This document shows positions 1 to 11,628 of a stretch of DNA of 64,000 nucleotides, one piece after another (the first letter of the stretch is position 1; every line of letters begins with the position of its first letter). The position numbers were made by a program, and so were the translations under genes. Origin of the DNA: Lactarius indigo (lineage: Eukaryota > Basidiomycota > Agaricomycetes > Russulales > Russulaceae); the NCBI GenBank assembly GCA_025766275.1, contig JAFKAC010000068.1:62001-126000 (forward strand). Direction: 5' to 3'. Below the pieces are notes generated by a model. That model saw only the letters and a list, made by a program, of their open reading frames with translations. It was not told the origin of the DNA and ran no database searches.

Positions 1-950
1 GAATAGCGAATCTCTTGGATGAGCAAAGAATCACTTTCCGTTCAAGCTACATGCGATGTGATGTAGCTTTCATCAAGTGAACACGATTGCGTTCTTCCAC
101 CACGCCGAGTTGGTGAAGCGCAGTTCTCTGGTGCAGAATCTACAGTTCTTGTAACCTACTGTAATCAGGGACAATATTCCCACTTTTCCTCAACATTGCC
201 ATGGTATCAGCTTGACTTGATTTTTTATTTTTATTTTGACTATTTGTGACGCTAAAATGAGGGCCGCAGCATTAGGGTAAACCAGCGACAAAATCTTGTT
301 CTTTGAATAGGCGATACGACAAAAAAGAGTTTCAACATGCTAGGTGCCAATGGGTCAATCTGAAACACTGTGGATTTTCGCCGATCGAACTTATGTACAT
401 CAAGTGACTCGCTTGGGATTATTGGACTCCGTGTCGGTGGTTCCACCCCAAGGACGCACACCCCGGACAGGTCAACTGGATTTCCAGAATGCAGCAAATA
501 CATTCACAAATGCCTCATTTTACAAACCCAACCATGGACGCACCCTGCGCCACGTCGTTCAATATTTCGCGTCACTGGCACCCGTGCCGCGCTTCCAGCT
601 ACCAAACGTTTGCCATGAAGCGCAGCATAGCAGTACGTGAATATAACTATATGTACGTTTTGGGTGTCGTTGATCTTCCGACGGCTCGCAATTCAGGGGA
701 ATTATCTTCTCTACACAAACTGGAAACGCTGCGGAGATGTATGCGCCCCACTGGCAACGCGCCTCTCATTTCGCTGCGCAGTTTCTCATGCAATTTCTTT
801 TTGATTTCGTTGTTATCCCCATCGGCCTGATGGTCACATGTTCAGGTGACCGTGTCGCAATGTGAACGAGCACATATCTGCGCAGATCCCACACCTGAGC
901 TTGACGTAGATTCATCAATCTGCTATGCGTGGAACTCGGGGACCTTGCGA
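1..950. other. Upstream intergenic region, no gene supported
   Basis: Short overlapping reading frames occur on both strands, but none shows a domain, splice structure or start context that I can support. The right end is the promoter of the LysM gene that follows. Confidence 0.5.
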
Positions 951-951
951 G

Positions 952-960
952 TATAAAATA
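952..960 (+). promoter_or_regulatory. TATA box of the LysM gene
   Basis: TATAAAATA lies 66 bases before the ATG at 1026. A pyrimidine-rich CA-containing leader follows, as expected for a strongly transcribed fungal gene with a short 5' UTR. Confidence 0.6.
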
Positions 961-1025
961 GAGGGCTGCTCCCCTTCTTCAGACCAACAACCATTCTACC
1001 CAATCTCTACTTTACAGTCTTTACC

Positions 1026-1711
1026 ATGCGCACCATCTCCACTGCTACCTTTGTTTCCGTTCTCATTTTGGCGTCCACCCTAGCCTTCGCTCTTCCACAA
1101 GCTAAACCAGCAACTGGTCCTGCTCCGAAACAATCTCCAGCCCCATCGAACCCCTCGTCTTCTGACAAGGCTGCTCCCTGCACAGATACCTATACCCTCC
1201 CGTAAGTCTTACAATCTCCTATCTCTCCGTGGCGCCTCCCGATGCACGTGTACTGATTGTCTTGCTCGTCACCAGGCAAGCTGAGCCTTGCGATACCCTC
1301 GTCACGGAGCTCGGCCTGAGCAAGGCTGATATTCTGTCGCTGAATTCCGGCCTAAGCTGTAAGTGTCCCTGATAGAATGGAATGGGGCAGAGCTCTGACT
1401 AAGAACTGACCGCCATCACAGGCGACAGCAACATCCCCGCTGGGAAAGTATTGTGCATTAAGAAACCGAAGCAAGAGTCCAAGTCGGCGCCTGCGTGCAA
1501 GACTCAGGCGACCGCCACGGACACGACGTGCGACGGACTGGTGTCCAAGTTTGGTCTGACTGCGAAGAAATTCGTCGAGTACAACAGTAATGTGAACAGC
1601 AACTGCACGAACCTCGTTCCGGGACAGGCGGTACGTGTAATTTCTCTCGTCATAGAAGGTGCGACATAGCACTAAAGAATTCGGGATTAGTACTGCGTGG
1701 CCCTCGATTGA
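1026..1711 (+). CDS. Secreted protein with two LysM domains
   Basis: The ATG follows a TATA box and opens a typical signal peptide (hydrophobic residues about 5-20, ending near AFALPQ). A Pro/Ser/Ala-rich linker comes next. Introns read as 1202-1275, 1359-1421 and 1631-1690; removing them gives one frame ending in PGQAYCVALD and a stop. Two LysM repeats are visible. The first runs from CTDTYTLPQ through NSGLSC to AGKVLCI, the second from DTTCDG through YNSNVNSNC to PGQAYCVALD, both with the family's paired cysteines. LysM domains bind chitin or peptidoglycan. Secreted fungal LysM proteins shield hyphae or sequester chitin fragments from hosts or competitors. An effector role is an inference from architecture only. 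Confidence 0.88.
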
Positions 1712-2425
1712 TACCCGGGAAACACAGATCCAGTCCGTCAATAGTGACGAGATGTTTGGTCGTGCACATTTAGTCATACTATACATCGACCGTCTTCTGT
1801 GTGGAGGGTGGAGTTGAATTGATCACAGAGTTTTCTCGTCTCTCGTTCTAACTACAGACTGTCTTTATTGTGGTTTCTCCTCAACTACTAATCGAATAGT
1901 AGACGACTTTGAGTCGTACTTATACCGTGTCTTATGCATTTCCGAGTCATGGCCGAACCTCAGTTGCTTCCGGTTTGAATCCAATTTCGTGCGCCGGAAA
2001 GTGCATTGGCAGAGCCCTACTTAACACGTTAGCCTCTTATAATCAATGACAGTTGTGTATGAGGTTTAGTCCCTCTTGTAGTCCTCCGCCAGAAAAGCAA
2101 GTTTAGTAAGAGAATGATCGTCCCGGGCCCTTGTGGTGTTCTATCACCTGATTCCGAGTCTGGTCAAGTTCAAAGACGATTTCTATCCTCTCTCAATCTG
2201 ACCATAGGGGGGCTGAAGAACTTCAATTTGCGATGGGCTTACTGTAGTGGGCATACGCACAAACTGGTACCGACTCGGAAGTCTCCGTAACAGCGGTCAT
2301 GGCAGTGACCGACGAAGCGTTTCATAAATTCGAAGAAGCACATTGTGCGCAGGAGTGTCCTCTTATTAGAAAATAGATAACCTAAGCACAGTTCTATAAA
2401 AACATTATTCCGGTTACAGCACATT
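1712..2425. other. 3' flank between LysM gene and convergent gene
   Basis: About 700 bases between two converging genes. I see no gene here; it probably holds both 3' UTRs. Confidence 0.5.
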
Positions 2426-4520
2426 CTAAAGCCCCGATGGGCCCGATGGCTCGCATTCGCCAACGTTCACTGTAGCGGTCTCGCCGACATCGATGACGCC
2501 CATCCCGCCTTCCATCCACCAATCCCCGACGACTACTCCCACTGCCGCTGCGGTCGTCCGCCGCACATCATCCGCCGAACTGTCTACCACGCCGTCCTCT
2601 GCAGGCGGCGTCATTGCCATCTCGCGCTTGGCTTGCTCAAGCTCGACGATCGGGTCGAGGGCCTCGACGTCGCTGCCCGCAAACGTGGCAAAATGCATCG
2701 CGAGCGAATGTCGTGCACGCAGAGCGACGTGCATGCGCAGAGCATGCGCGGGGGTCGCGTGGTAAGAAGTGAAAATGGAGTCACGAGTATGCACGATCTG
2801 AAAAAGGTGACGTTAGCGGATTCTATTATGCTGAGCGGGTTGAGTCGGGAAAAGGGAAAGGGGGCGCGCAAACGAAAAAAAGAGATACGTACGCGGAAGC
2901 CGAGACGAGCGACGAAGGAGAAAGAACCGCCGCGCCAGATGGGGAGCATCGCGATGTCGAATGGGCCGTACTTCGATCCGATCTCTAAGTACGTGTAATG
3001 CGTCGCGACCGCCGTCATTTGAATGTCGGAATGGGTGGAATGGCAGACAGACAGACCTTCAAAGATGGGGCATGGCCCATTTGACGTCATGTACCCTGAA
3101 TCACTGAAGCGTGGCTAAGCGAGGTGGTTGCACGTGAAAAAAAAGTCTCATACCCAGCGAAGTAGATAGACGCGTGGCCGCCTCCTCTAAGGGTGACGGG
3201 AAGCGCCTGCTCCACCACCCAGCTCGCCCACAGTGTGGTGCGATTATCAACGATACTGCGGCCTGCGGGGACGGTCTTGTAGTGACTAGTGGGTAGGGGC
3301 AGGTGACGTACCGCTAGTGTGTTGTGCCGGGGTACAAACAAACTTGAGCTCCTGGTGCGAGTGGGGATGAGTTGGCAGCGTGAAAACATCCCACCAATCC
3401 AGCTCCGTGATCTGGGAAGTCGGGATTCCGGTTTCCTCGAACCATGTCTTGTTGCCTTTTATTCAGCACACGACCGGTGAATACCGTACCAGGATAGTGG
3501 AGTGTGACAAAAAGGGGTAATTGAGGCCGTCGAGGGCTCACCTAACGGAACGAGGAAATGTACGCGGTCACCGCGCAGCTTGTGGATCTGCTGCAGCGTC
3601 GGGAGGTCGAGATGGTCATAGCTGCAATACGTTTATTTCGGCTAGGAGCCATAAAGGGGAGACGGGGGGATGCGATCTCCCCCCGAAGAAACACACTGGT
3701 TATGGGAGTAAACCACGAATTGGAAGTCGGGCAGCTCGGCGACGGTACACGGGGGAGGCAGACGGCGCTGGACGCCAACCCAGGGAGACGGGCCGGCGAT
3801 ATCGGAGAAGATGGGGTCGAACAATACGCGAGGCGGCTCGTCGACGGCAGTACAACTCGGGAACTCGACGAGAAAACTCTTGGGGAAAGGGTGAGTTAAA
3901 TCTCGCGGGTGGTGAGTGCCGCCGAACCGACGCACCGAGTGTCCAAGCCACGTCGCCTTGAGGCTCGCAGCAGCCGATGAACCCCGTCCCCAGTCGGGGT
4001 TGACGACTTTGATGGGTGGGTGGGGTGGACGAGGTTCGAGCGCGCGGACACGTTCTATAGATATGGGCAATGCGAGTGCCGCAGCTCCGCTCGTGCCTAC
4101 TATGCTTGCTATGCTCGGGAGCCTGAAGGGGAGGGCCGGAATGCCAATAAATGCGACTGGACTTGGCCTTGGACTTGAAGGCGACGCAGATGCCATTGCG
4201 CCGTCCGTTGGCGTCGAGCTGGTGTCCGAATCCGACTCGTGGTTTTCAGGAAGTGGTAACGGCGCTGGCGGCGGCGGCGGCGTAGAGTTGGGGTTGGGCT
4301 CCGCGGTCGTCTGGGTCCATGGGTTCTGAAATAGGGAACGGGAGGCGTTGGCGTGATGGCTCGGACGCGTTGGTGTTGATTGCATTGAACGGAATGGAAG
4401 GGTGACGCGACTGCCCTTATTGGAAATGACTGCAGCGGCAAAACCTCGCAGCACTGCGCTCCTTCTCTGATGCGGTTCGCCAAATCTCAAAGGACACTCA
4501 TGGAGATACAGAATCAGCAC
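2426..4520 (-). CDS. NAPE-hydrolysing phospholipase D-like metallo-beta-lactamase (Fmp30 type)
   Basis: Seven exons fit: 4520-3697, 3621-3542, 3455-3312, 3262-3154, 3103-3057, 2984-2893 and 2797-2426. Joining exons 1 and 2 rebuilds SHNHYDHLDLPT, the HxHxDH zinc motif of the metallo-beta-lactamase fold. Further family signatures are FDPIFSD, ITELDWWD, CTPAQHTSGRS, FAGDSGYM and DIAMLPIW. Mammalian NAPE-PLD releases N-acylethanolamines from membrane lipid. Yeast Fmp30 is the mitochondrial relative linked to cardiolipin levels. The start is uncertain: 4520 gives a basic, possibly mitochondrial leader, while the internal Met at 4385 gives MQSTPTRP. A Pro/Ser-rich low-complexity stretch follows. 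The C-terminal exon carries an extra acidic, low-complexity tail. Confidence 0.85.
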
Positions 4521-5225
4521 CTCACTCGGGCTCGTCGTGCATCTCGTGGTTTTTAGTTTTATTTTTATTTTCTATCCGACGTTACATCGAGCATAGATCT
4601 CTAACCTTAACCCTAATGTAGAAAAGAGGAGCGAAAAAAAAGAGGTGTTGGTGTTGCCAGCACGCCCGGACGCCGCGACACGCCGCCGTGTGACAAACAC
4701 CAACACCGGGGGGAGGGGAGGAAGGGAAAGGAACGATAGAGACGACGTACTTCAGACGGGGCCCGACACGGCATCTTCAGGTCAGCTTCGACTTGGGTCG
4801 GGCCACCTGCGGGTCAAGCATATCCGGCTCTTCTGGCGCGCAAAACTGGAAAGGAATAAGCGAATAAAACGGACGTACCGGGGTTCTCGCTTAAGCCATG
4901 GTCAAGCGATGCGACGCATTAGAGCGTCAAGCAGCATACAAGCCAGAGTTCCAGAGCCCGAGCTAAGCCAAGCCAAGCAAGCAGCCCTAGCCAAAGAAAC
5001 AGAGCCAGAACAAAGCCAAGCGCAGTAGACAGACAGAAGAACTAGAGTGACTCCAGATGGTCTTGGTCTTGAGCGCGCTATGAGGTTCGAGATCGATGAG
5101 GCAAGACGTGCGTCCACGTCATGCCGGTCCTAGTATGAAGTCTCTAAAAGAATAAGCGCAAGGAAATATCGCAGAGTATGTAGAAACGAAGAAAGCGGGG
5201 TCCAATAGCAGCAAAGAGGTAGCAA
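4521..5225. other. 5' flank of the NAPE-PLD-like gene, no gene seen
   Basis: Contains A-rich and GA-rich low-complexity DNA and a short run of AGCCAAGC-type tandem repeats near 4960-5030. The open frames here are compositional and show no protein features. Confidence 0.45.
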
Positions 5226-5440
5226 GGGGATAGGCACAACAAAGGGAAGAACAGCGATCGCTAGACAGCCACAGGATATTCAGTACGCAATCGGCACGGA
5301 AATAAATGATCGCTGGACCGCACTTCGATCAGACCGAAATGGGCTAGGGAACGAAACCCTACAGGCGGAGAATCACACCCTCGGCCAAGGCATGACCCCA
5401 CCGCCTGAGGCGCCCGCCCCATACGCAATTCAGGCCTAGC
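5225..5440 (-). repeat. Dispersed repeat, copy 1
   Basis: Matches 13165-13405 along its whole length in the same orientation, with many substitutions and small indels. Shared words include CCGCACTT, CCGAAATGGGCT and CCCTCGGCCAAGG. The class is unknown. It is about 220 bases, has no coding capacity and shows no clear terminal repeats. A degraded SINE or transposon fragment is possible. Strand is arbitrary. Confidence 0.55.
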
Positions 5441-5820
5441 GTTAGATCTGGCAACAAGGGAGATTGGGAAGCGGTTTGTACTCGGAAATTTTCGGCGGCA
5501 ATGCAAAAAGCAGAAGAGGCAAAAACACGAGACCCGGAGACACTAGGCAGATAAAGACAATGCCAATCAAACGAAAAAAGAGAGAATAAATGAAACACGC
5601 AATGAAAAATCCAGTCCAAGGCATTCAAACCAAAGGCAAGATGATTTTTGACGCTTTTACGGTTTTTTTAGGAGGGGTTTTGATCTATTTTTTGGTTTTT
5701 CTTTAGTGTTTTTGTGCCTTTTTTGCGACGAGAACCGAGACTGAAACGCTAGGAGAGAACCACAGAGCAGCAAAGAAAAGCAGAGACCAGAGACAAAGAA
5801 GAGAAAACAAAAAGGAAACC
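5441..5820. other. Low-complexity spacer
   Basis: An A-rich tract is followed by a T-rich run (5640-5730) and a purine-rich run (5750-5820). No gene is supported. Confidence 0.4.
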
Positions 5821-5825
5821 CGCCA

Positions 5826-5929
5826 CTCGGCGCGCAGGTCCCCGCCGCGACTCAGCAACCTGCGCGCCGAGCGACGGGACTGACGCCTGCCCCACGTCGC
5901 CGCCGCGACTCGCCGGCGTGAGGCAGACG
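5826..5929 (-). repeat. Twin GC-rich inverted repeats (hairpins)
   Basis: Hairpin 1 has perfect 14-base arms at 5826-5839 and 5858-5871 (CTCGGCGCGCAGGT and its complement). Hairpin 2 has 13-base arms at 5884-5896 and 5917-5929, with two differences that become G-U pairs in a minus-strand transcript. Both loops carry CCGCCGCGACTC. They lie in the 3' flank of the minus-strand gene at 6018-6824, so a 3' UTR structure is possible. Confidence 0.6.
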
Positions 5930-6017
5930 CCAGCGTTAGAGAAAGGAAAGGACGGAGGACGCAGCTATCATCGCGGTGTTCCGGTTTTCCGACTCTTTGG
6001 CATGAGATTGTTACAGC

Positions 6018-6824
6018 TCATAGAAAAAATAAAGAGTGGGGGGGCGGGGTGGGATCGGCGGCTGACGCAGTGGACGTCGGAGTGGCGGGTATTGCCTGAG
6101 AGCGTGCCTTCTGCGCCCTCTGACAAGAGCCCGAGCAGCCATGGCGACGGGAGCGATGGCCAGTCTCGCCGCGCTCCAGACGACGCAGCATCTGCAGGAT
6201 CCGCTCGACGGCCCACTCCTTAGGATAGTAGCGCGCCAAGTCATCAGGGTCCATTTTACCGCGCCAGTTGACTGGAGGGACGTCCAGCATTTCCCCATGG
6301 CTCGTCCCAGGGTGGTGGACGTCAGCCCACTGGTCCCACCAGACGGGCTCGTGGATGACGACCTTGGGAAGCCGCACCATCCGCTCAGGCCTGAACCCGA
6401 CCTTTGGAACCGATGGCGCTGCGCAGTCCCCGTCCCGGCGGCGCGGTGAGAAGTCCGCGGGGACCACCACGGCGAACGACACGTGGGCTGCCGGTCGGTC
6501 GTTTGGAACGGGGGTGGGAGGTGGCGAAGGAATACAGTAAGGATGGACCTTAACGGGAGGAGTGGCCACCTGTCGCTTGGGATTCATAAGAATCTTGACG
6601 ACAGGGGGAGGTGGTGGTTGCTGGCGAGCTAGTGGTATGGGACGCTTGAGAATGGTGATAGGGGCAGAATTCGTCACTGAATCGAACTTTCGTCAGAACG
6701 GTGAGCGATGTGGCCGATGGATAAGAGACAGACCTTCTTTCAGAGCGTCCCGTCTAGCCCGCTTGCGACCACGGTAGAGAGTGATGTTTTCAGTGCCAGT
6801 AGAAGGGAAGGGGATACGGAGCAT
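6018..6824 (-). CDS. Hypothetical proline-rich basic protein
   Basis: Two exons, 6824-6734 and 6676-6018, join in frame across a 57-base intron (GT at 6733, CAG acceptor before 6676) and give 249 residues. The N-terminus is basic (RGRKRARRD near residue 20). A proline-rich stretch with PPPPP follows. A better-ordered middle has WWDQWADVHHPG, VNWRGKMDPDDL and YYPKEWAVERILQMLRRL, likely helical. The C-terminal 60 residues are low complexity, and the true end may use another splice. I do not recognise the family. The basic N-terminus could suit a nuclear or organellar protein. Twin hairpins lie just downstream. Confidence 0.5.
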
Positions 6825-7500
6825 TTTTAAGATCACGGTGGGAGAGATGAAAAGACCATAGAGAAACTCATCACTCTTATATCGTCTCCTCAACCAGATA
6901 CCGAGAGTGGTCTGCCACAAAACGGAGACTGTCAGACCAATCCGTACGTATGAATGAATTTTGAACACGACCACAGTAAAGTTAACTTGAAACACATCGC
7001 ATTCGCAAATTGCCGAGGCTAGAATTCGGATGGATAGCAGCGAAAACCCCCAACGCAAGTGACGAGATATTACAGGAGCTGTCGGAGCGCCTCGTTTCAG
7101 CGATTTTTGGCGTTGGGCAGGAAATCTCAGCCCGAAATATTAAGTCCATGTTCGATCTGGAATGCCTCCCAGACGCGTACTTTCGCATACTAGCGGCGAC
7201 GAAGGCCACCATCGAATTCCTGGTCCAAGACCCAGTCTGGCGGCCTCATCTGGTGCTCCTTCGTGGGAACGTATGCTGCAATTAGTCCGACCACTTCAGG
7301 ATTTGGTCCCTAAGCAAGTTGGGAGGCTGCGTGGTCATAACTTCCAAACAGCAGTGAAGGGACATGAAAACGGGAGTAACAATTAAGAGAATTCTCACAC
7401 TGGGTCACGTGAGAGCGCCGTCGTCAAGAGTAGTTCAAGAGCTCGGTGGGCTCGGGGCCGGTAAGCCCACGAGTAACTTACAGTGATAAGGAAAGTGAAC
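6825..7500. other. Spacer with one unassigned open frame
   Basis: A plus-strand frame at about 7010-7285 encodes a plausible amphipathic stretch (EILQELSERLVSAIFGVGQE) but has no recognised family, convincing start or partner exons. Otherwise I see nothing supportable. Confidence 0.25.
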
Positions 7501-7504
7501 TGTG

Positions 7505-7860
7505 TGAACCTTGAGAAATCGATCAACAACTCTTGCTTTCACACTTTCACCGACAATGGACACGCAAAAATCCTGTCGTTGGATGCCAGAGTTCCAGTCC
7601 CGAGTTCTCATTATAAGGGCGAACTCTGGAAAGACATCTACTAGTATCCTACAAAGAATATGCAGACGGCTCCATTGTTTACCGTGGAGGAGAGGAGGTA
7701 CTACTACGAGTTCCAACATTTTCTCTGCAAGTCTGATGTCACTCCCAACAAGGTTGCGCTCGACCCGTCCATGGATGTTAGCGACAATGGTATTGCTCTC
7801 CGGTTGACCCTAAACATGAGCCAGCGAGGCGAGCACCACATCAACGAACTTATGTAACTG
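7505..7860 (+). pseudogene. Relic of an Agaricomycete P-loop GTPase-like gene
   Basis: A degenerate Walker A (RVLIIRANSGKT, followed by SILQRIC) lies in one frame near 7595-7660. Another frame near 7660-7857 carries LDPSMD and RGEHHINELM. From memory, these resemble consecutive motifs of a G-domain family common in mushrooms, which has an I-G-R-x-N-x-G-K-T P-loop and then a RGEHxI block. The frames differ and the downstream DSRG region is not intact, so this looks like a dead fragment. The family assignment is by motif resemblance only. Confidence 0.4.
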
Positions 7861-7919
7861 ATAACAATTGACTCATCACTCACGATCACAGCCACGTACG
7901 ACAGCAGGAATAGAGGTAA

Positions 7920-8430
7920 TAGTCACCCCCATTAGCACAAGAGCCCATTGAAATCACTCACCCTACTCGATGTACTACATCGGCAGCGCCCACAGATCAA
8001 GTTATATGGCATATAACGTACGAAGTTCTGGCATTTGGTCATACACTTTCCGAAAAGAAGGTGCCATCTTGTTTGTCGGAGCACCAGCGCCAATCGTAAT
8101 ATCTGACTGGCGGGGGCTTGCTTAAAAAACGAAACCAAGGCGGTCCTGATCATAGCGTGTGGCGGCCATATGCATCTTCCAGGGCACAGCAAGTCAATCC
8201 TGTGACGAAGCAACATGAGAGACGCAGTATGACCCCAGACTTGTGTGCGCGCCAAAAGTCATCGGCCGCATTGAACCCTAGCGAATCTAGTTGACCACAT
8301 TGTTGAGAGTAGGACGAAGTATGTTCTTATTATACATGTGAGCAGACGGATCACGAGTGCATTGGTTTTCACGCGACAGCACTATTCTGAGGTTGCTCTG
8401 AACTCAACTGGTTCGAGCCTTTCTTTGCAA
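7920..8430. other. Spacer, no gene seen
   Basis: No supportable feature. The next duplicated segment begins at its right edge. Confidence 0.4.
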
Positions 8431-10069
8431 CGCTCGTGATGGGATTGGTAGCCAAAGTAGATGACGAAATAAGTCCTGGAGACGGGGAAAGTGTGGGTGT
8501 TGGAGAGAACGGAAAGTTAAGCGAGATCGGTGACTGGTGGGAACGTAGAGGAGCTATGAAATACGCACTGCTAAAACTAGTTGCCAGGAGCGAGGGCGCG
8601 AAAAGATGCCGAGAGGCTGCGAGAAGCGTGAGGCATGAGAGAGAAGGTGTAGGCGAGAGAGAGAAAAGGCCTTGCCTGCGATTTTGAGAGACCATTGGGG
8701 TCGTGGTGTGGACGGCGGTATACCACAAACGCGATGGAATCACTGCACGGAACATGGCCCCGAATCTACTAGTACTGATGTGGTCACGGTACGGACCATG
8801 GGATTATCACGTCTGGACATATGGTAGAAGGCAGCTCGCAGCTAGCCGATTATAGCAAGATCTAGAAAGATTACAGGGTATATAGTAAGCAGGATAGTAA
8901 GTGGAGTCCAGCTGGCAATCCCGGTCCGGCTTTACGTTCCTCCCCAGCGCCTACTTTTGCAACAGTCTAAGCGGCTCCAATACAGCACAGCAATATCAAA
9001 TTCCTAACTTAGACCGGCCTGTGCACTGCCGCCTCTTCTCCTCTGTGGGAACCACCGACATCCCCATGCTAACACCTGCCATAATTGGTCCGACAAATTC
9101 AGCGTTTGGTCTTTGATTGATCGAATTTGAGAAAAATGGGAGACTTCACCCTCATGGTGACTTACTAACAAACACTTGACCAATATACGGAACTCAGTCA
9201 GCCTACAGGCCGTGTATAGGTTCTGCGACGATGATTTTTTTTTATTCGTTTATACATACTCTCATGATTGTTTCGTTCGCAGTTTTTCCAGATGTGTTTA
9301 TGTCAATTTTAGACGAACGAGTCACGAGCCACATTTCGACATCCACAACGGTAATAAGGATGATGGAGACAGCATGCGAGGAAGGTAAGGTGATGGCATC
9401 GGGGCAAGCCCGGGGGGACAGTGGTACGAATGGGGGAGCCAATGACGAGGGAAAGTCAAATAGGAAACTGTAACGAGAAGGAGCTTACTATGCAGTTGTC
9501 AGTGAGTGCGATAGTCCGTGTGAAGTAGCTGATATGCTATTGCACCCGACACACCGAACAGGCCGATCAACCATCTTTCGTGCACCGACCACTCCAGTCG
9601 GGACTCAGCGAGCTAGCTCAGCCAGATGAAAACGGCAATCCCGAGCGGCTGAACCGGCTCAGCTGCCTGGGTACCCTGTCGAGAAGCTCTTGTCCCCACC
9701 TACAACGACGCGAAATCAAAATTTGCGCCGAACAAGCCTGACGTGCTGCAAGTTTTGACAAACTTCTCATTTCGTATGACTTCTCCCTGGAGCTTTTGGA
9801 AAATACCCCCACCAGCACAGAGGGTTATTCATTGGTGCGGCTTGAGTTCTACAGTGGCACTAGTACACCGTTATGGATTTATAACTCCGCGGGCTGTGAT
9901 ATTAGTACGGCCATGCTGTTCATGGTTTCATAGCTATGCACAGTCACACCACTTCATGATGTGTGCTGTGTCGCGCCCGCTAGGTGCGCAATGTATCAGC
10001 ATATAACACGTATACACTGACATTAGGTCCCAGCGCAATATCAGGTTTTCCCTTCCTTTTGTCCAACCC

Positions 10070-11353
10070 ATGAACCCTCCGTACTGGATGCTACCCGTTA
10101 GAAAGGCATCACTCCTCTCAACTGATTCGTCACACCAGTCATACTACACCGCAGATACGTCGCCTTTGTCGTATTTAACAACAAGCTCAAACTCTACCCT
10201 GTCCTCAAATGCGTCGTTCCCCTATTCCGTCACCTCGATAAATTCGTACAAGAGTCGCAAGAATGTCTTGTACCCACGCCGTGTGCATCCGCTGCCGATC
10301 GCAGTGTCATTGGGACACCCTGCCAGTGTTTCACCCGATGTGCGTTTTCTCTCTAGTTTATTTTTGTTACTCTTGCCGAATAGGGTTCCTTCTCTCTACA
10401 TAGGCCCTAATCTGGCAGGTCCGGTTCCTATGTACGACCTTGTTACCGTACGCAGAGACCCGTCTAGTCCCTGCAGGAAGATTGCTCCTCCAGTCATTGG
10501 GACTCCATGGAGATTTTTCGCAACGTGTGTCTATTCGGACTGACGAAGAAACTCGCTGCTGTTCCGAATTATTTATCGTGTTGACTCATGAAGTTCTCCT
10601 GAAAGATGCCGTTAGTGCTGGGGAATTGGAAGGTCCCTGCAAACTCCTGCATAGGTAAGCACCAACTCGTACTTAGTCTGGTAGTGTACTGGATGGTTAC
10701 TGACGATCGTATTGCACCAATTGAACAGGACTTTTAAAGATATCTTATCCAAGTCGGGGACCTTCTCAGCCCCGAAGTTAGATGAAGCAGGTCTAAAAGC
10801 ATCCTCCGCTGAAGCCCTGGAACTTGAACGGTTTTCTAGTGTGCTCCGTGCGCTTTCCTCTGTAATGGACGCCTTCGAGGTATTTAATAACCTGTTTGTG
10901 CTTAGTGGGAAACTGACTATACATGTGATAAAGGGAGCACTGGACTCGACCAAATCTGCCACTGCCAAGGACGGAGCACTTCAGGATCATCATCGCATGG
11001 CCCTACTGGAGTTATCGGTCTCCACAGGTCTAACAATGGAGCAATACCGCAAGAAGCTGGATCAGAACCTCGCACAGACCCAGACAAGATTGAATAGTTT
11101 CTTAGGACAAACTGAGGGACTGCTCCCCCGTCCAACGAGCACGATAAATCCACACCAAGGAGCGATATCTACGATAGAAGAGGGTTCAGAAGCCGAGGGT
11201 GAAGGGAGCTCCGCAAACGGCCACGTCCAGAGTCATAGCACGCTAAGTCATAGTACCCAGAGTCACAGCGATAGCGGAAAGCGCACCAATAGCTTGCCTC
11301 GCAGAATTTTGCGTCATATTTTACCGTCGTCCATGGGTAAAAAGGGGGGTTGA
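10070..11353 (+). CDS. Unknown Agaricomycete-type protein (intact paralogue)
   Basis: Three exons, 10070-10339, 10419-10654 and 10729-11353, give 376 residues with in-frame junctions (SPD/VRFLCTT and LLHR/TFKDI). The N-terminal 90 residues are Ser/Thr/Tyr-rich and end in a basic patch (SYKSRKNVLYPRR). The middle has FIVLTHEVLLKDAV. The third exon is mostly helical, with a moderately hydrophobic stretch (FNNLFVLSGKLTIHVI) and a possible coiled coil around MEQYRKKLDQNLAQTQ. The tail is His/Ser-rich and basic (SLPRRILRHILPSS). I do not recognise the family. A second copy 5.6 kb downstream is broken, which makes this the retained one. Weak similarity among exon boundaries in both copies supports the intron model. 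Confidence 0.65.
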
Positions 11354-11613
11354 AGTTGGTAGGTCGTAAAAATTTCTAGTGTACTGTTTAGTATAGTCGA
11401 CACGCCTTCGGGCCCTGCATGACCCACGTCTCACAAGTACTGTAGAATATAATCAAATGTACCTCATTCCAAGTACAGCAATGGGGAAAACAAGCATAAT
11501 TACAAGGCTCCGCGAGCCTTGAACCACTTATCCATGCTATTGCGTGAATGGAATGCAATTAGGGCTCGCTATGTACTACAAATGCCTTTGGTCACTGTGT
11601 AAGTTACTACACC

Positions 11614-11628
11614 GAACCCTAAGATCAC
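11614..11628 (+). repeat. Left target-site duplication of the retrocopy
   Basis: GAACCCTAAGATCAC matches 12119-12133 with one difference. The paralogous locus near 17219-17234 has the site once, without an insertion. Confidence 0.7.

Noticed and set aside
2633..2998. 121-codon plus-strand frame rich in Arg and Lys
   Set aside because: Antisense shadow of the metallo-beta-lactamase gene's terminal exons.
4605..4620. TTAACCCTAA, telomere-like word
   Set aside because: A single unit in low-complexity DNA, with no tandem array.
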